A stretch of DNA of 64,000 nucleotides, taken from assembly GCF_003286075.1 (NCBI RefSeq), contig NZ_QLUV01000010.1:1-64000 (forward strand), given 5' to 3'. This DNA comes from Paracoccus endophyticus. GTDB lineage: Bacteria; Pseudomonadota; Alphaproteobacteria; Rhodobacterales; Rhodobacteraceae. The stretch's first letter is position 1; every line of letters starts with the position of its first letter. The translations under genes were made by a program, and so were the position numbers. Under the pieces are notes generated by a model. The model saw only the letters and a program-made list of their open reading frames with translations. It did not search any database and was not told the DNA's origin. Of the stretch, positions 9,100 to 17,809 are shown piece by piece.

Positions 9100-9722
9100 C
9101 AGCGCCACCTGTTCTGCGGATTGCGGAATTGCGACGGCATGGCATAGGGATCATTCGCCGCGTCGTCGGGGCTGACCTCAGACGGCGGCACATAATCGCG
9201 GATGCTCACGCTTGTCTTGCGATAGGCGGGCCGCGTCACAAGGCTGAATTCAAACAGGATCGCCGCAAGGATCGTGCGGATGATCGCCCGGCCCAGCGAC
9301 GGCGGTTCTTCCTCGAAGATTTCCGCCACCGGAACGGCGGACGGCGGGGGGATGCGGAAACCGGGGGAAATGCCGGTGATCAGCCCGGACGAATAGCCCG
9401 CGAAGAAATCCTGCCAATGGCTCGTTTGTTTCATGGCGGGCAGCATTTCCGCTTCAATGATCAGCGCATCCTTGCGGTCATCGACTTGCAGCGTTCCCGC
9501 ATTCTTGCTTGCCAGCGGGCGCGAGAAATCATGCCCCACCAGCAGATTGATTTCCTGATTGGGGGAATTGATCGAATGCGTGAAGGCCCCAGGCCGGAAT
9601 TGTTCTTTGCGGGGACGGCCGGATTTCCCCCCGTCGCTGATGGTCGCACGGTCGCCATACGGAAAGCGCGCGGTCAGGATCGATGAACCGCCGGTTGCGG
9701 CGCGGATTTCCAGCGGCATCAT
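9099..9722 (-). CDS. HK97-family prohead protease
   Basis: 207-residue maturation protease that trims the capsid scaffold. Visible family features are the start (IRAATGGSSILTARFPYGDRATISDGG), the EQFRPGAFTHSIN segment, the catalytic histidine region NLLVGHDFSRPLASK and the strand around GISPGFRI. It is encoded apart from the capsid gene, two genes downstream. The start at 9722 is set by the ATGA overlap with the stop of the gene before it; an in-frame open stretch of 85 codons further upstream only shadows that gene. Confidence 0.85.
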   Translation of the reverse strand: MMPLEIRAATGGSSILTARFPYGDRATISDGGKSGRPRKEQFRPGAFTHSINSPNQEINLLVGHDFSRPLASKNAGTLQVDDRKDALIIEAEMLPAMKQTSHWQDFFAGYSSGLITGISPGFRIPPPSAVPVAEIFEEEPPSLGRAIIRTILAAILFEFSLVTRPAYRKTSVSIRDYVPPSEVSPDDAANDPYAMPSQFRNPQNRWR

Positions 9723-10072
9723 CGGGCGTGAACCTCGTAATACAGCGGCACGCCCGCAGGCATCGCCTCGCGCGTGGCGAGGATTTGAAACGTGCGGTCC
9801 ATGTTGGACAGTTGCAGCACGTCCGATGTTTCCGGCGTGATTTGCAGCCCCTCGGCGGAAATCAGCACGCGCACATCGTTCACCTGAATAAGCGTGTTTG
9901 CCAGTTCCAGCCCGCGAAAGCTGCCAATCAGGATGCGGCAGGGATAAGCCGTCATTTGCGTTGAACCCGGTTCCCACGGGAATTCGCCCGCGACCTCGAC
10001 CGCGCGCAACAGATAGCCAACCGTTCCATGACGGCGGATCACGCTGGCTGCCTGTTGCGCATGTGCGGTCAT
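9719..10072 (-). CDS. Small phage head-closure-like protein
   Basis: 117 residues, mainly predicted beta strands (YLLRAVEVAGEFPWEPGS, MTAYPCRILIGSFRGLEL, VRVLISAEGLQITPETSDVL, PLYYEVHAR). This pattern, with a small G..v...D..vli..egl core, is common to small neck or head-completion proteins of siphophages. Its ATG overlaps the capsid stop by one base and its stop overlaps the protease start by four, so it is translated within the head operon. Function is inferred from fold pattern and position only. Confidence 0.6.
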   Translation of the reverse strand: MTAHAQQAASVIRRHGTVGYLLRAVEVAGEFPWEPGSTQMTAYPCRILIGSFRGLELANTLIQVNDVRVLISAEGLQITPETSDVLQLSNMDRTFQILATREAMPAGVPLYYEVHAR

Positions 10073-11325
10073 CAGGGGGTTCCCGAAAGGCCGGTGAGGA
10101 TCAGCAGTTGCGACCCGCGCGCCACGGTCACATCGGCGGTCACAAGCGCGGTCAGGCGCAGCGTGCCCGATTGCGCGTCCGAATACGGATCGCGGATCAC
10201 GTCAAGCCCGCCGTAAATCCCCACATAGATCGGGGCCACGCCACCCGCGTTCGTCGTCAGGATCGCGGTGCCGTCCGGCAGAACATTGGTCAGCGCAATC
10301 TGGCTTGCCGGAATGTTCTTCGTCAGCCGGTCGAATTCCGAAACGGCGGTGCCTTCGATCAGCGCGGCGTCCAGATCGCCCCAAACCAGGGGATCGAAGG
10401 CCACGCGGATTTCGGACGGGCTTTTCGCCATGTTGCCTTGCATGAAGCGGACAGCGGCGGCGCGGAACGCGGCCCAGCTTGGCACGGTCCCCACGGGGGT
10501 TGAGGCAATCCCGTATTCGGACGCGCCGGGGATGATGCCCAGCGGTTCGCCATCCGCGCCCTTGCCGTTGATGATCGTGCGGTCAAGCTCGGCTTCGATT
10601 GCCGCGCTCATGTCTCGCCGGATCGCGGCTTCAAGGCCCGCCCCCGCCTGTTTCAGCGCGCGGCGCGTGATACGCATATGCGCCCCCAGCGTGTGATCGG
10701 GGGTCAGGGCGCGCTCGGCATATTTGAACGGGAACGGCCCCGGCACGTCTGCGCCCTCGGTCGGTGCCCAGCCCGCCACCGCGCCCCCCGTAGCGACGGG
10801 GAACAGCAGGTTGCCTTGGGTAATGTTGACGACCTCGGCCCCCAGTCGCCCCGCCACGCTGGCGGGGAACACGCGGTCAATGAGGGGGCGGCTCGCCACC
10901 GGGCGGGGCACGTCAGCGGCAACCGTGGTGCCGGTCACAAGCTCGCGCCGTTCCAGCGCCGCCAGCGGCACGGGGAAGCCGCGATAGTTCCCTTGCGACC
11001 GCATTTCCTGCACAATCTCGGCGGTTTCGCCGGTCAGTTGCGCCCCGTGATCCAGCGCGGCGACAATCTGGCGCGCCTCGAAACGCGACACCAGTTCATC
11101 CCATTCGCGCCCCTCGCGCGTTTCCAGTTCCTCGCGCGCGGCATTGCGGGTTTCATCTTCGGCCGTCAGCGCGGCGCGGTAGCGGGTTTCGTTGGATCGA
11201 TACTCCGCATCCAGCGTTTCCATTTGCCGCGTTTCGTTTTCGTCTGGGTTTTCTTTCGCCGCAAGAATTGCGAGTTGCTGGCGAATTTCAGATTGCCGCT
11301 TGGCGATTTTGACGGAATTCAGCAT
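10072..11325 (-). CDS. Phage major capsid protein, HK97 fold
   Basis: 417 residues. The first 100 or so are a charged coiled-coil scaffold region (KIAKRQSEIRQQLAIL...EELETREGREWDELV), which is normally removed by the prohead protease. The rest has the HK97 capsid signature: PLIDRVFPASV, FPVATGGAVAGWAPTEGADV, KYAERALTPDHTLGAHMRITRRAL, the P-domain helix and EAELDRTIINGKGADGEPLGI. Length is normal. It follows the HNH gene by about 50 bp. An intact capsid, protease and portal argue that this element builds its own heads. Confidence 0.93.
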   Translation of the reverse strand: MLNSVKIAKRQSEIRQQLAILAAKENPDENETRQMETLDAEYRSNETRYRAALTAEDETRNAAREELETREGREWDELVSRFEARQIVAALDHGAQLTGETAEIVQEMRSQGNYRGFPVPLAALERRELVTGTTVAADVPRPVASRPLIDRVFPASVAGRLGAEVVNITQGNLLFPVATGGAVAGWAPTEGADVPGPFPFKYAERALTPDHTLGAHMRITRRALKQAGAGLEAAIRRDMSAAIEAELDRTIINGKGADGEPLGIIPGASEYGIASTPVGTVPSWAAFRAAAVRFMQGNMAKSPSEIRVAFDPLVWGDLDAALIEGTAVSEFDRLTKNIPASQIALTNVLPDGTAILTTNAGGVAPIYVGIYGGLDVIRDPYSDAQSGTLRLTALVTADVTVARGSQLLILTGLSGTP

Positions 11326-11374
11326 TGGACATAACCTTCACGGGGTATCAGGGGCCATACCGATAAATGCCGCG

Positions 11375-11680
11375 TCAAATCCCGTTCCGCAATAGGGTCA
11401 GCCATTGCTTCCGCTCGGGGGAACAGGAATTGCGGTCCCCCGTCTCGGATTGCGTCTTGCGCGAATGGCAGGGGACGCACAGGGCTTGCAGGTTTTCTGC
11501 GCCAAACGACAATTCGGGGTGATTGCGCACCGGCTTGATGTGATCAATTTCCAGCCGGCCGACCGCGCCGCAGATTTTGCAGCGGAACCCGTCGCGTTTC
11601 AGGATTTCCCAACGCAGCCGCTTCCATTGCGCGGATTGCCGCACCTTGACGGAATAATCGGGGTAACGGCTGCGGCTCAT
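11375..11680 (-). CDS. HNH endonuclease of the packaging module
   Basis: 101-residue HNH nuclease with CKICGAVGRLEIDHIKPV and NLQALCVPCHSRKT: two zinc-binding CxxC pairs around the DH and H catalytic residues. In many HK97-type phages and in cf-PICIs a small HNH protein of this kind works with the terminase in cutting DNA for packaging, which fits its place between terminase and capsid. Its ATG overlaps the terminase stop by 4 bp. Confidence 0.88.
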   Translation of the reverse strand: MSRSRYPDYSVKVRQSAQWKRLRWEILKRDGFRCKICGAVGRLEIDHIKPVRNHPELSFGAENLQALCVPCHSRKTQSETGDRNSCSPERKQWLTLLRNGI

Positions 11681-13209
11681 CCGAACCCCACCCGCGCCCC
11701 GGTGGATTGCGGGCGCGCAATCATCCGCTGCCCTTCGGCAACCGCCAAGATCGTTGCGGCGGCGGCATCGATCCGGCCTTTCGAGCGCGCCTTTGCCAGC
11801 TTGGCGTTGCCCGCCGGATCAATCAGCACAATCGCATCGGCAAAGGCGGATCGCAGCAACAGCGACGGCACGGTTTTCACCTGCCCGTCAAACAGCGCAC
11901 GGCGGAAGCGTTCCACGTCCTCGCTTCCATCCTTCCAGCCCATGCCCCGGCTCACGAATGGCACCCGCGCCAACCCGCTCTTTTGCAGCGCCTCGCTGAA
12001 TTCGGCCCAGCGGAAGCGGTCCCCCGTGATTGCGGAAACGGGATGACCGGCCGCGCGGCGGTGCAGATCGGCCAGCCATGCGGCCGGCGGAACCGTGTTC
12101 TCCCCCAGCGTGACCAGCTCGCGCCGTTCGGCCATTGTCAAGTAACGCTCGGAAACGCCGTCAGCGGCTCCACGGTCGCCCAAGCCGGGAACGGACGGGA
12201 AGGCCCCGACCGTTTCGAGACGGCCTGTCAGCGGCCAATACAGCGCCGCTGCGGACATGCTGCGGCTGCCCCCCAAGTCCACGCCAAGGACGCACGGCCC
12301 TTCACGCGGCGGCAGGGCGTCGGGCGTGACCTCGGCCGTCATCCATTCGTCCACCGTCACCAGCACCGAACGGTTCTCCACGCTCACGCGCTCGTTGCGG
12401 TTCAGGTTGCGGAAGCTCGACAGCGCGTGCCCGCCGCGTGCAATCGCCCGCTGCGCCTGCGCCTGTAGCCATTCGGGCGTGGACCCGATGCCTTCCTTCG
12501 CGCCGGGGTTGGCAATCAGCAACGACGGCAGATCGTCGGCGGGAAGCCCGAATTCGGGCCGGTTTTCCTGCACATAGGTTCCGGGCGGGGGTTCATCGAT
12601 CCAGCGGCTAAAGGTGTTCGCGTCATCCGGCGCGCTTGTGCTGATGATCAGCGCGCGTCCATCGCGCTTGCCCATGCCGGACAGCAGCGCGTTTTCCAGC
12701 GCGTCCCCTTTCTCGGGTTCCCAGGCGGCACGCTCGTCCATGACGATAAAGGTCGGGCTTCCCCCCAGCACGGTCTTTGCGTCGGCCGCGATGCAGCGCA
12801 GCAGGCCCCCGCCGCTGCCGGGATACTCGATTTCGAGAACCTGCCCGCGCCTGATCTTGAACAGGGCTTGTTCATCCTCGGGCAGCCCCGCGATGAAGCC
12901 CAGCACGAACCCGAATGCGATTTTCGCCTGATCGCGGTTGCGGGCGGCCAAGATGATTTCGCGGCGGGGCTGCGGATCGAAGGCTCCCACCAGATGCCCC
13001 AGCGCCAGCCCGGCGGACAGCGCCGTCTTGGCGTTGCCGCGTCCGATGGACAGCACGCCGGTATTGACGTTCTTTGTCAGCGCGCCGCGCACAAACTCTT
13101 TCTGATACGTCGCCAGCTTCATCGGCTTGCCCGCAAGCTTGCCTTCGGGAATTTTCAGCGTGGCGAGGAAGTCCAGGGCGAGGGTCGCCTCACTGACAGG
13201 ACGTGCCAT
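11677..13209 (-). CDS. Phage terminase large subunit
   Basis: 510-residue DNA-packaging motor. The ATPase part has Walker A SIGRGNAKTAL near residues 54-64 and Walker B TFIVMDERAAWE; the nuclease part begins at VLGVDLGGSRSMSA and includes AITGDRFRW and a late acidic segment (SKGRIDAAAATILAV). I chose the ATG at 13209 (MARPVSE) because a GAGG-type site lies upstream; a TTG two codons earlier is less likely. No recognisable small-subunit gene precedes it. It looks intact. Confidence 0.92.
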   Translation of the reverse strand: MARPVSEATLALDFLATLKIPEGKLAGKPMKLATYQKEFVRGALTKNVNTGVLSIGRGNAKTALSAGLALGHLVGAFDPQPRREIILAARNRDQAKIAFGFVLGFIAGLPEDEQALFKIRRGQVLEIEYPGSGGGLLRCIAADAKTVLGGSPTFIVMDERAAWEPEKGDALENALLSGMGKRDGRALIISTSAPDDANTFSRWIDEPPPGTYVQENRPEFGLPADDLPSLLIANPGAKEGIGSTPEWLQAQAQRAIARGGHALSSFRNLNRNERVSVENRSVLVTVDEWMTAEVTPDALPPREGPCVLGVDLGGSRSMSAAALYWPLTGRLETVGAFPSVPGLGDRGAADGVSERYLTMAERRELVTLGENTVPPAAWLADLHRRAAGHPVSAITGDRFRWAEFSEALQKSGLARVPFVSRGMGWKDGSEDVERFRRALFDGQVKTVPSLLLRSAFADAIVLIDPAGNAKLAKARSKGRIDAAAATILAVAEGQRMIARPQSTGARVGFG

Positions 13210-13389
13210 TTTCAACCTCGTAATTTTTCAGATCGCGTTCGGAAATGTGAGGGGGAAACTCCCCCCTGCGCGTCGGCACCCCCCGAGGGGTCCGGGGCAT
13301 TGGCACCAGATCGGGCGTCGGGAAGCGGGAACCAGAAGGCGGAACGCCCCCACCTTTCCCATGTCCCGGCCCTACCGGGACAGGACAGG

Positions 13390-13407
13390 ACACCCCTATA
13401 GGGGTGT
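13390..13407. repeat. Perfect 18-bp palindrome
   Basis: ACACCCCTATAGGGGTGT is fully self-complementary and is flanked by GGACAGGACAGG on the left and GTCCCTGTCTGTCC on the right, so a longer stem with a small bulge can form. It could be a protein-binding dyad or an extruded hairpin of an origin or packaging site. Confidence 0.75.
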
Positions 13408-13439
13408 GTCCCTGTCTGTCCCGTCTGGGGGGCTTGCAG

Positions 13440-13468
13440 ACATGTCCAGACATGTCCCGGACATGTCC
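13440..13468. repeat. Three phased ACATGTCC repeats (iteron-like)
   Basis: Copies start at 13440, 13450 and 13461, so they lie on one face of the helix. Each is close to the palindrome GGACATGTCC and the third is exact; a partial TGTCC copy follows. They lie just downstream of the replication gene, where satellite or phage origins often keep their iterons. Confidence 0.6.
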
Positions 13469-13481
13469 CGCTTGTCCCGCT

Positions 13482-15647
13482 TCAAATAACGTCATCATCG
13501 GGGGTTCTCACGATCCGCACGCGCTCGCCGTTGCTCTCGATCCGGCCCGCCTTCACCAGCGCGGCCACGGCCCGCGTGAATGCCTTACGGCGGCTGTGGC
13601 GCGTATCGGCCTGCGACAATCCCGCATCCTCGCAGGCATCATCCCACTCGGACATGCTGGACCAGCCATCCGCATCGGCTTCCAGCCTGTGCAATAGGTC
13701 CAGCGCAAGCTGATGCTGTGCTGCCAGCTTCACCGAGGCGGGGGGCTTCCGCGTCATGTCGTATTGCAGGACAACCGCACTTTTTACCGGGTCGCCATCG
13801 TCATCCCGGCCCAAGTCCACGTCATGCAGCATGAACCCAAGTTCACGCCCGGCGGCCATGTCCCGCTGCTTCGTGTTCTTGATGATGACCAGTCCTTGCA
13901 CGTCATCATCGGGGGCAAGCTCGATCTCGGTATCGGCCGCGCCGCGCAATGCGCTGGACCCTAGCGCCCCCTTGGACACGTCCTTGCCGCTGTGATGAAT
14001 GATCATCACATGCGCGCCCGTTTCCTCGCGCAAGGCATCAGCCGATGCGATGTAAATTCCCATATCCTTTTGTGCATTCTCGTCGCCCGCGCCCATTGTT
14101 CGCGCCAGCGTGTCAATGATAATCATGGAAACCGGCCCGTTCACGTCGCGCCTGATCGCGTCCAGCAATTCCTCGGCCCCTGCGCCGCCCGGCCCCAGAT
14201 CGATCACCCCCGGATAAAGGAAGAACCGGCTCAGCGCCGCCTCGGCAATTTCAGGGCGTTCATTTTTGAACGCGGCAATGCGTCTCTTGAAGCCTTCGCC
14301 GCCTTCCGCCGCCACGAAAACAACCGCGCCCGGCTCTTTCCTGACACGCATTCCGAACCAAGGCGTGCCGCTGGTAACATGCAAGGCCATGTCCAGCGCA
14401 AGAAACGTCTTTTTCGATCCGGGGGCGGCATACATCACCGATAGCTCGCCTTCACCCAAGAAGCCTTTCACGACGTAATTTGACGAAAGGGGGGCTTCGA
14501 TCTTGTCCAGCCTCAACAAAGACAGTTTTCGTTGTGACACTTTTGCGTTGCGCTTCTCGCGCTCTTTCTTCAAGTCGTAAAATTGCGTCATGTCTGCGCC
14601 CTCGTTTTTTGCGACCGCGTGGATAAAACCCAATCCCGCCTCATAATGCTTCCAGTTGCCCCATTCAGGATTGTTCAGGCTTGTGTTTTCGTCCACCCAG
14701 CTTTCCCAAATTTCTTGCGCGTCGTCTCCAAAAGCTTCGTCCAGCGCAAAGCCTGCCTTTGCCGCCGTGCTATAGTTTCCAACTGGAACGAATTGCAGCA
14801 GATATTCCCATGCCGCCAGTTCACCTGCTTCTCCTGATGGAACCGCCGCGCGACTTTCACGCTCGCGCTTTCTCATGATCGCTTTTCGCAGCTTATTCTG
14901 AAACAGTGACGCGCCTTGCCTCAATTGCGTCAGCGTTGCGCGCGCATTTTCGGGACTGTTGAATTTTACCTGAAAGGCGGCTCCGTCGCGGCCTTTCTCC
15001 GGCTGCACCTTGCGGTGCCAGAAGCCGGGCGCGCGGATGCCGCGCCAGATGATGCTGTCGTCGCCCCCCGTCAGTTCGGCCAGATCAGCGGCGGTGACGA
15101 ACCATTCCAACGACACGCGCCGTGCAAGCGTCTCATGCCACTCAGGGGGAATGGTCGCCTTGAGCCGCTGGAACCAGGGCGATTGCAGGTAACGCTCAAT
15201 CTCCGGCTGCCATGCGGCCCGGACCTCGGAAGGGATGCCCAAGTCTGACAACGGCCCCCGCAAGCGCCATAGAAAGACCTCGCCCAGCAGGGACGTTTGG
15301 TAAGTCGTCGTGGGCGTCAGGTCAGCATGGGGGATACGCTCGGCAAGCCGATATGCCCTCGGATCGCCGTCCTGATCGGTGAACAGGATTTCACTACTAA
15401 TCGGAAAAACGGAAACCGCGCGGCCTTCGAGTTGATCGGCGGTCAGTTGGGCAGAAAAATCGGACGGTTTGCCCCAATAAAATCGGTAAGGGTCCAGGCC
15501 CGCTTTTTCCACTTCCCGGAATTTCTGCTTGTTGTCCGGGTATGTGTAAAAAAGATGCTCTTTCTGCCCGTCAGCGGCGACCAGCGCACAGAATAGTTCA
15601 AGCACGGAAATGTCGAGTTCTGGAAAAATAGGTGTTTGGGCGTTCAT
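13482..15647 (-). CDS. Satellite replication protein: PriCT-like and RepA/AAA_25 helicase
   Basis: 721 residues. The middle (about 275-350, with GDDAQEIWESWVDENT...GLGFIHAVAKNEG) resembles a PriCT-type primase C-terminal domain. Residues about 395-600 are a RepA-like hexameric helicase ATPase: AAPGSKKTFLALDMALHV at 407-424 as a Walker A variant with Lys in place of the usual Gly before Lys-Thr, MIIIDTLARTM as Walker B, and MIIHHSGKDVSKGALGSSALRGA as the later conserved segment. The C-terminus looks like a winged helix. A stand-alone replication protein next to AlpA and a P4-type integrase is typical of phage satellites. The N-terminal 270 residues, which include many aromatic residues and AFQVKFNSPENA, are not recognised. 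Confidence 0.8.
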   Translation of the reverse strand: MNAQTPIFPELDISVLELFCALVAADGQKEHLFYTYPDNKQKFREVEKAGLDPYRFYWGKPSDFSAQLTADQLEGRAVSVFPISSEILFTDQDGDPRAYRLAERIPHADLTPTTTYQTSLLGEVFLWRLRGPLSDLGIPSEVRAAWQPEIERYLQSPWFQRLKATIPPEWHETLARRVSLEWFVTAADLAELTGGDDSIIWRGIRAPGFWHRKVQPEKGRDGAAFQVKFNSPENARATLTQLRQGASLFQNKLRKAIMRKRERESRAAVPSGEAGELAAWEYLLQFVPVGNYSTAAKAGFALDEAFGDDAQEIWESWVDENTSLNNPEWGNWKHYEAGLGFIHAVAKNEGADMTQFYDLKKEREKRNAKVSQRKLSLLRLDKIEAPLSSNYVVKGFLGEGELSVMYAAPGSKKTFLALDMALHVTSGTPWFGMRVRKEPGAVVFVAAEGGEGFKRRIAAFKNERPEIAEAALSRFFLYPGVIDLGPGGAGAEELLDAIRRDVNGPVSMIIIDTLARTMGAGDENAQKDMGIYIASADALREETGAHVMIIHHSGKDVSKGALGSSALRGAADTEIELAPDDDVQGLVIIKNTKQRDMAAGRELGFMLHDVDLGRDDDGDPVKSAVVLQYDMTRKPPASVKLAAQHQLALDLLHRLEADADGWSSMSEWDDACEDAGLSQADTRHSRRKAFTRAVAALVKAGRIESNGERVRIVRTPDDDVI

Positions 15648-15770
15648 TGGGCATGGCCTCGAATTAGGTGTTGCCTTGGCGGGGCAGATGCGCCTATATT
15701 CAAGGCGCGCGATTGGCTTCGCGTTCTCGACACTGGCCCCGGCGTTTCACCCTCGCCGGGGCCTTTTGCT

Positions 15771-16169
15771 TCAATGCCGGGTGCCTTGTTCAATCGTGAA
15801 GCGTGGCACATCATTCCCATAGCCGAACGCGTCAAGCGCGCCTCTTTCCGCCCGCTTGATTTCCTCGGGCGTCGGCTCATGGTCGGCAAGAAACCCCTGC
15901 GCGGCAAAGGCGGGGAAGCCCTCTGGCGTCACACCGACCGCAAGGCAGAAGACCGGGATCAGGTTCGGGGGGATCGCCGCCCCGGCGAAGACTTCAACCT
16001 CGGCGCGCGTCATTGTTCCCGAATGAACCCGGACCTTATGCCCGATTGCCAGGGCAAACCGCCTTTGCAGGATTTCTTGCACTTCGGGCATCAGCGCCTT
16101 TTCGCCGCTGAAAAGGTCACTCGCCTGTTCGGCGCAGTATTGCGCAGTCGCTTCGATGTTCTTTCCCAT
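15771..16169 (-). CDS. Small protein of unknown function after alpA
   Basis: 132 residues, no signal or membrane segment. Its ATG shares a base with the alpA stop (TGATG), so the two are co-translated. Visible parts are an N-terminal helix (NIEATAQYCAEQASDLF), a middle with MTRAEVEVFAGAAIPPNLIPVFCLAVGVTPEGFPAFAAQ, and an acidic tail. I do not recognise it. Position between AlpA and the replication gene suggests a role in regulation or replication of the element. Confidence 0.6.
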   Translation of the reverse strand: MGKNIEATAQYCAEQASDLFSGEKALMPEVQEILQRRFALAIGHKVRVHSGTMTRAEVEVFAGAAIPPNLIPVFCLAVGVTPEGFPAFAAQGFLADHEPTPEEIKRAERGALDAFGYGNDVPRFTIEQGTRH

Positions 16170-16369
16170 CACGCCACCATTTCGTTTTTCCACTGTTGCA
16201 ATTCTTCCCAATTCCACCGGCTCATGCCATTGGTGAATTTGTGCGGCTTGGGGATGCGGCCTGCTTTCGCCAAATCCCACACGGTCGATTTGTGGCACGA
16301 CAGCCACGCCGCAACCTGCTTGTCGGTCAGCCATTCCGGGTGGACCGGGATCGCGCTTTCATTCGCCAT
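16169..16369 (-). CDS. AlpA-family excisionase/regulator
   Basis: 66-residue winged-helix DNA-binding protein: WLTDKQVAAWLSCHKSTVWDLAKAG followed by RIPKP and SRWNWEELQQW. In P4-like satellites and PICIs, AlpA-type proteins switch on the element and promote excision. It starts at an ATG after GGAGAA and is the first gene of the minus-strand transcript that continues into replication and packaging genes. A palindromic operator lies in its promoter region. Confidence 0.85.
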   Translation of the reverse strand: MANESAIPVHPEWLTDKQVAAWLSCHKSTVWDLAKAGRIPKPHKFTNGMSRWNWEELQQWKNEMVA

Positions 16370-16397
16370 AACATTTCTCCGTAGCTGACTTCATACC

Positions 16398-16442
16398 CCA
16401 TTATGTCAGGGCCCGGCTAATACCGGTCAATAGGTATTGACC
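16398..16442 (-). promoter_or_regulatory. Likely alpA promoter with an overlapping 18-bp operator
   Basis: GGTCAATA-GG-TATTGACC at 16425-16442 is a perfect 8-bp inverted repeat. On the minus strand its right arm supplies a -35-like TTGACC, and CATAAT follows 19 bases on, giving a plausible though slightly wide promoter ahead of alpA. A repressor bound to the dyad would block it; no repressor gene was recognised in the element. Confidence 0.55.
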
Positions 16443-16509
16443 AATCCAGCCTTGCTATTTCGGAATGTTAAGCGGACACGGGACGCATAACTTAATTCCC
16501 GCATTCAGC

Positions 16510-16542
16510 AAAAAGAAAACGGCGAGCTTTTTTCGCCCGCCG
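16510..16542 (-). terminator. Rho-independent terminator after the satellite integrase
   Basis: On the minus strand CGGCGGGC pairs with GCTCGCCG (8 bp, one G-U) across a short A-rich loop and is followed by TTTTCTTTTT. It lies 30 bp beyond the integrase stop and separates that transcript from the alpA promoter. Confidence 0.75.
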
Positions 16543-16571
16543 CAATTCATCTTTGCAATATGGGGTAATTT

Positions 16572-17809
16572 TCAGCCGGTTAGAAAATCGGCGCAAGCCT
16601 GCATCATCTCGCGGCGGCGCTCCAAGGCGTCAGAACGGCGATAGGCCGCTTCCACCGCGCCCAGGCTATGCGCCAAGCTGGCTTCGACCAGATCACGGGG
16701 AATTCGGTATGGTCGCCCGCCCAATCACGCGCCGTGCTTCGGGAAATGCCATGTTGGGTGGCAATGCGCCCCCCCGCGCGCGGATCGCGCCAGCCGGGCC
16801 GGTCGGCCGCAATCTCCGTGGCATCCATCTTCCTTAGCAGCGTGGTGAAAACCATGTCCGTCAACTGCTTGCCGCGCGGGGCCGGGAAGATCAGCCCTTC
16901 TCGCCGGGGGGAAGCGGTCAGCAGCGCCACGGCCTGCCGCGACAGGGGAACGCGATGTTCCCGCCGCTGCTTGGTCCGGCTCGGTGGCACGACCCAGACC
17001 GCCCGCTCTAGGTCCAGTTCTTCAAACGTGGCCCCTCTAACCTCGCCCGACCGCGCCCAAGTCAGCAGGGCGAACCGCAGCGCGTCCGCGCCAACCCCCT
17101 TGCGCCGCGCCAGCGCCCGCCAGAAGTCCGGCATCCGCTCGACCGGCAGGGCAGGGTGATGCTCCACCGCCGCAATTTTCGAGGGCCGCGCCAGCAGAAA
17201 TTCAAGCCCGCCCCGCCACCTAGCAGGGTTTGGCGCGTCCTCGGGCCGGTGCCCGGCCACCGCTGCCGCATCAAGGACGCGCTCGATCCTGCCCCGCAGC
17301 CGGGACGCGGTTTCCGTCTTGCTGGCCCAGATCGGTTCCAGCACGGCCAGCACGTCGCGCAAGGTGATCGCGGCAACGTCCATGCTGCCCAACTTGGGGT
17401 AAGCATAGGTTTCCAGGGTGTTGCGCCACTGTTGCCTCGATTTGGGATGATCGAATTCCACCAGCTTGCGCGACAGGTAGTCCTCGGCGGCGGCGCGGAA
17501 TGTCTGTCCCTTGGTAAGCTCGGCCTTTGCCTCTTGCCGTTCCTTCGCCGGATCGATGCCAAGGCGGGCCTTCGCCAGCATGTCCCGCGCCGCCTCGCGC
17601 GCCGCAGCCAAGGACGTGCTGGGATAGCTGCCCAAGCCTACGTCCCGGCGCTTGCCCCCGATGGTGGCGCGCATGATCCACGACCGCCCCCCGGTTGGCG
17701 TCAGGTTCAGATACAGGCCCGTGACGCCGCCAACCGCGACCATCTTGGGCTTGTCAGGCGCGGGCAACCGCTTCACGTCCAGCGCCGTCAATTCCTTCGT
17801 TTGGGCCAT
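16572..17809 (-). pseudogene. Satellite P4-type integrase, frameshifted
   Basis: The protein starts MAQTKELTALDVKRLPAPDK at 17809, after GGGGAAGG, and follows the P4 integrase family as far as DWAGDHTEFP, including the first catalytic arginine in WARSGEVRGA. There the run CCCC appears to have lost one C: shifting by one base restores RDLVEASLAHSLGAVEAAYRR and ERRREMMQACADFLTG, with the missing His and the nucleophile Tyr, to a stop at 16572. In the frame as read the protein instead continues as unrelated sequence to 16604. A second oddity is HGISRSTARDW where the family has HGFRSTARDW, that is one extra codon inside the HxxR motif. Either a true loss of function or a sequencing error in the C run could explain the shift; the extra codon argues for real decay. 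Confidence 0.82.

Larger units (their letters stand above)
13210..13481. other. Non-coding spacer with dyads and short repeats, possible ori or packaging site
   Basis: The only sizeable gap inside the satellite, between the primase/helicase and terminase genes. It holds an 18-bp perfect palindrome and three phased ACATGTCC repeats, given as separate entries. GTCC and GGAC words are spread through the whole stretch. A Gly/Pro-rich open frame crosses it on the minus strand but has no recognisable protein. Confidence 0.5.

Noticed and set aside
13190..13498. A 102-codon frame filling the gap between the replication and terminase genes, considered as a small terminase
   Set aside because: It is Gly/Pro-rich with no helix-turn-helix or coiled coil, and it simply reads through the palindrome and repeats.
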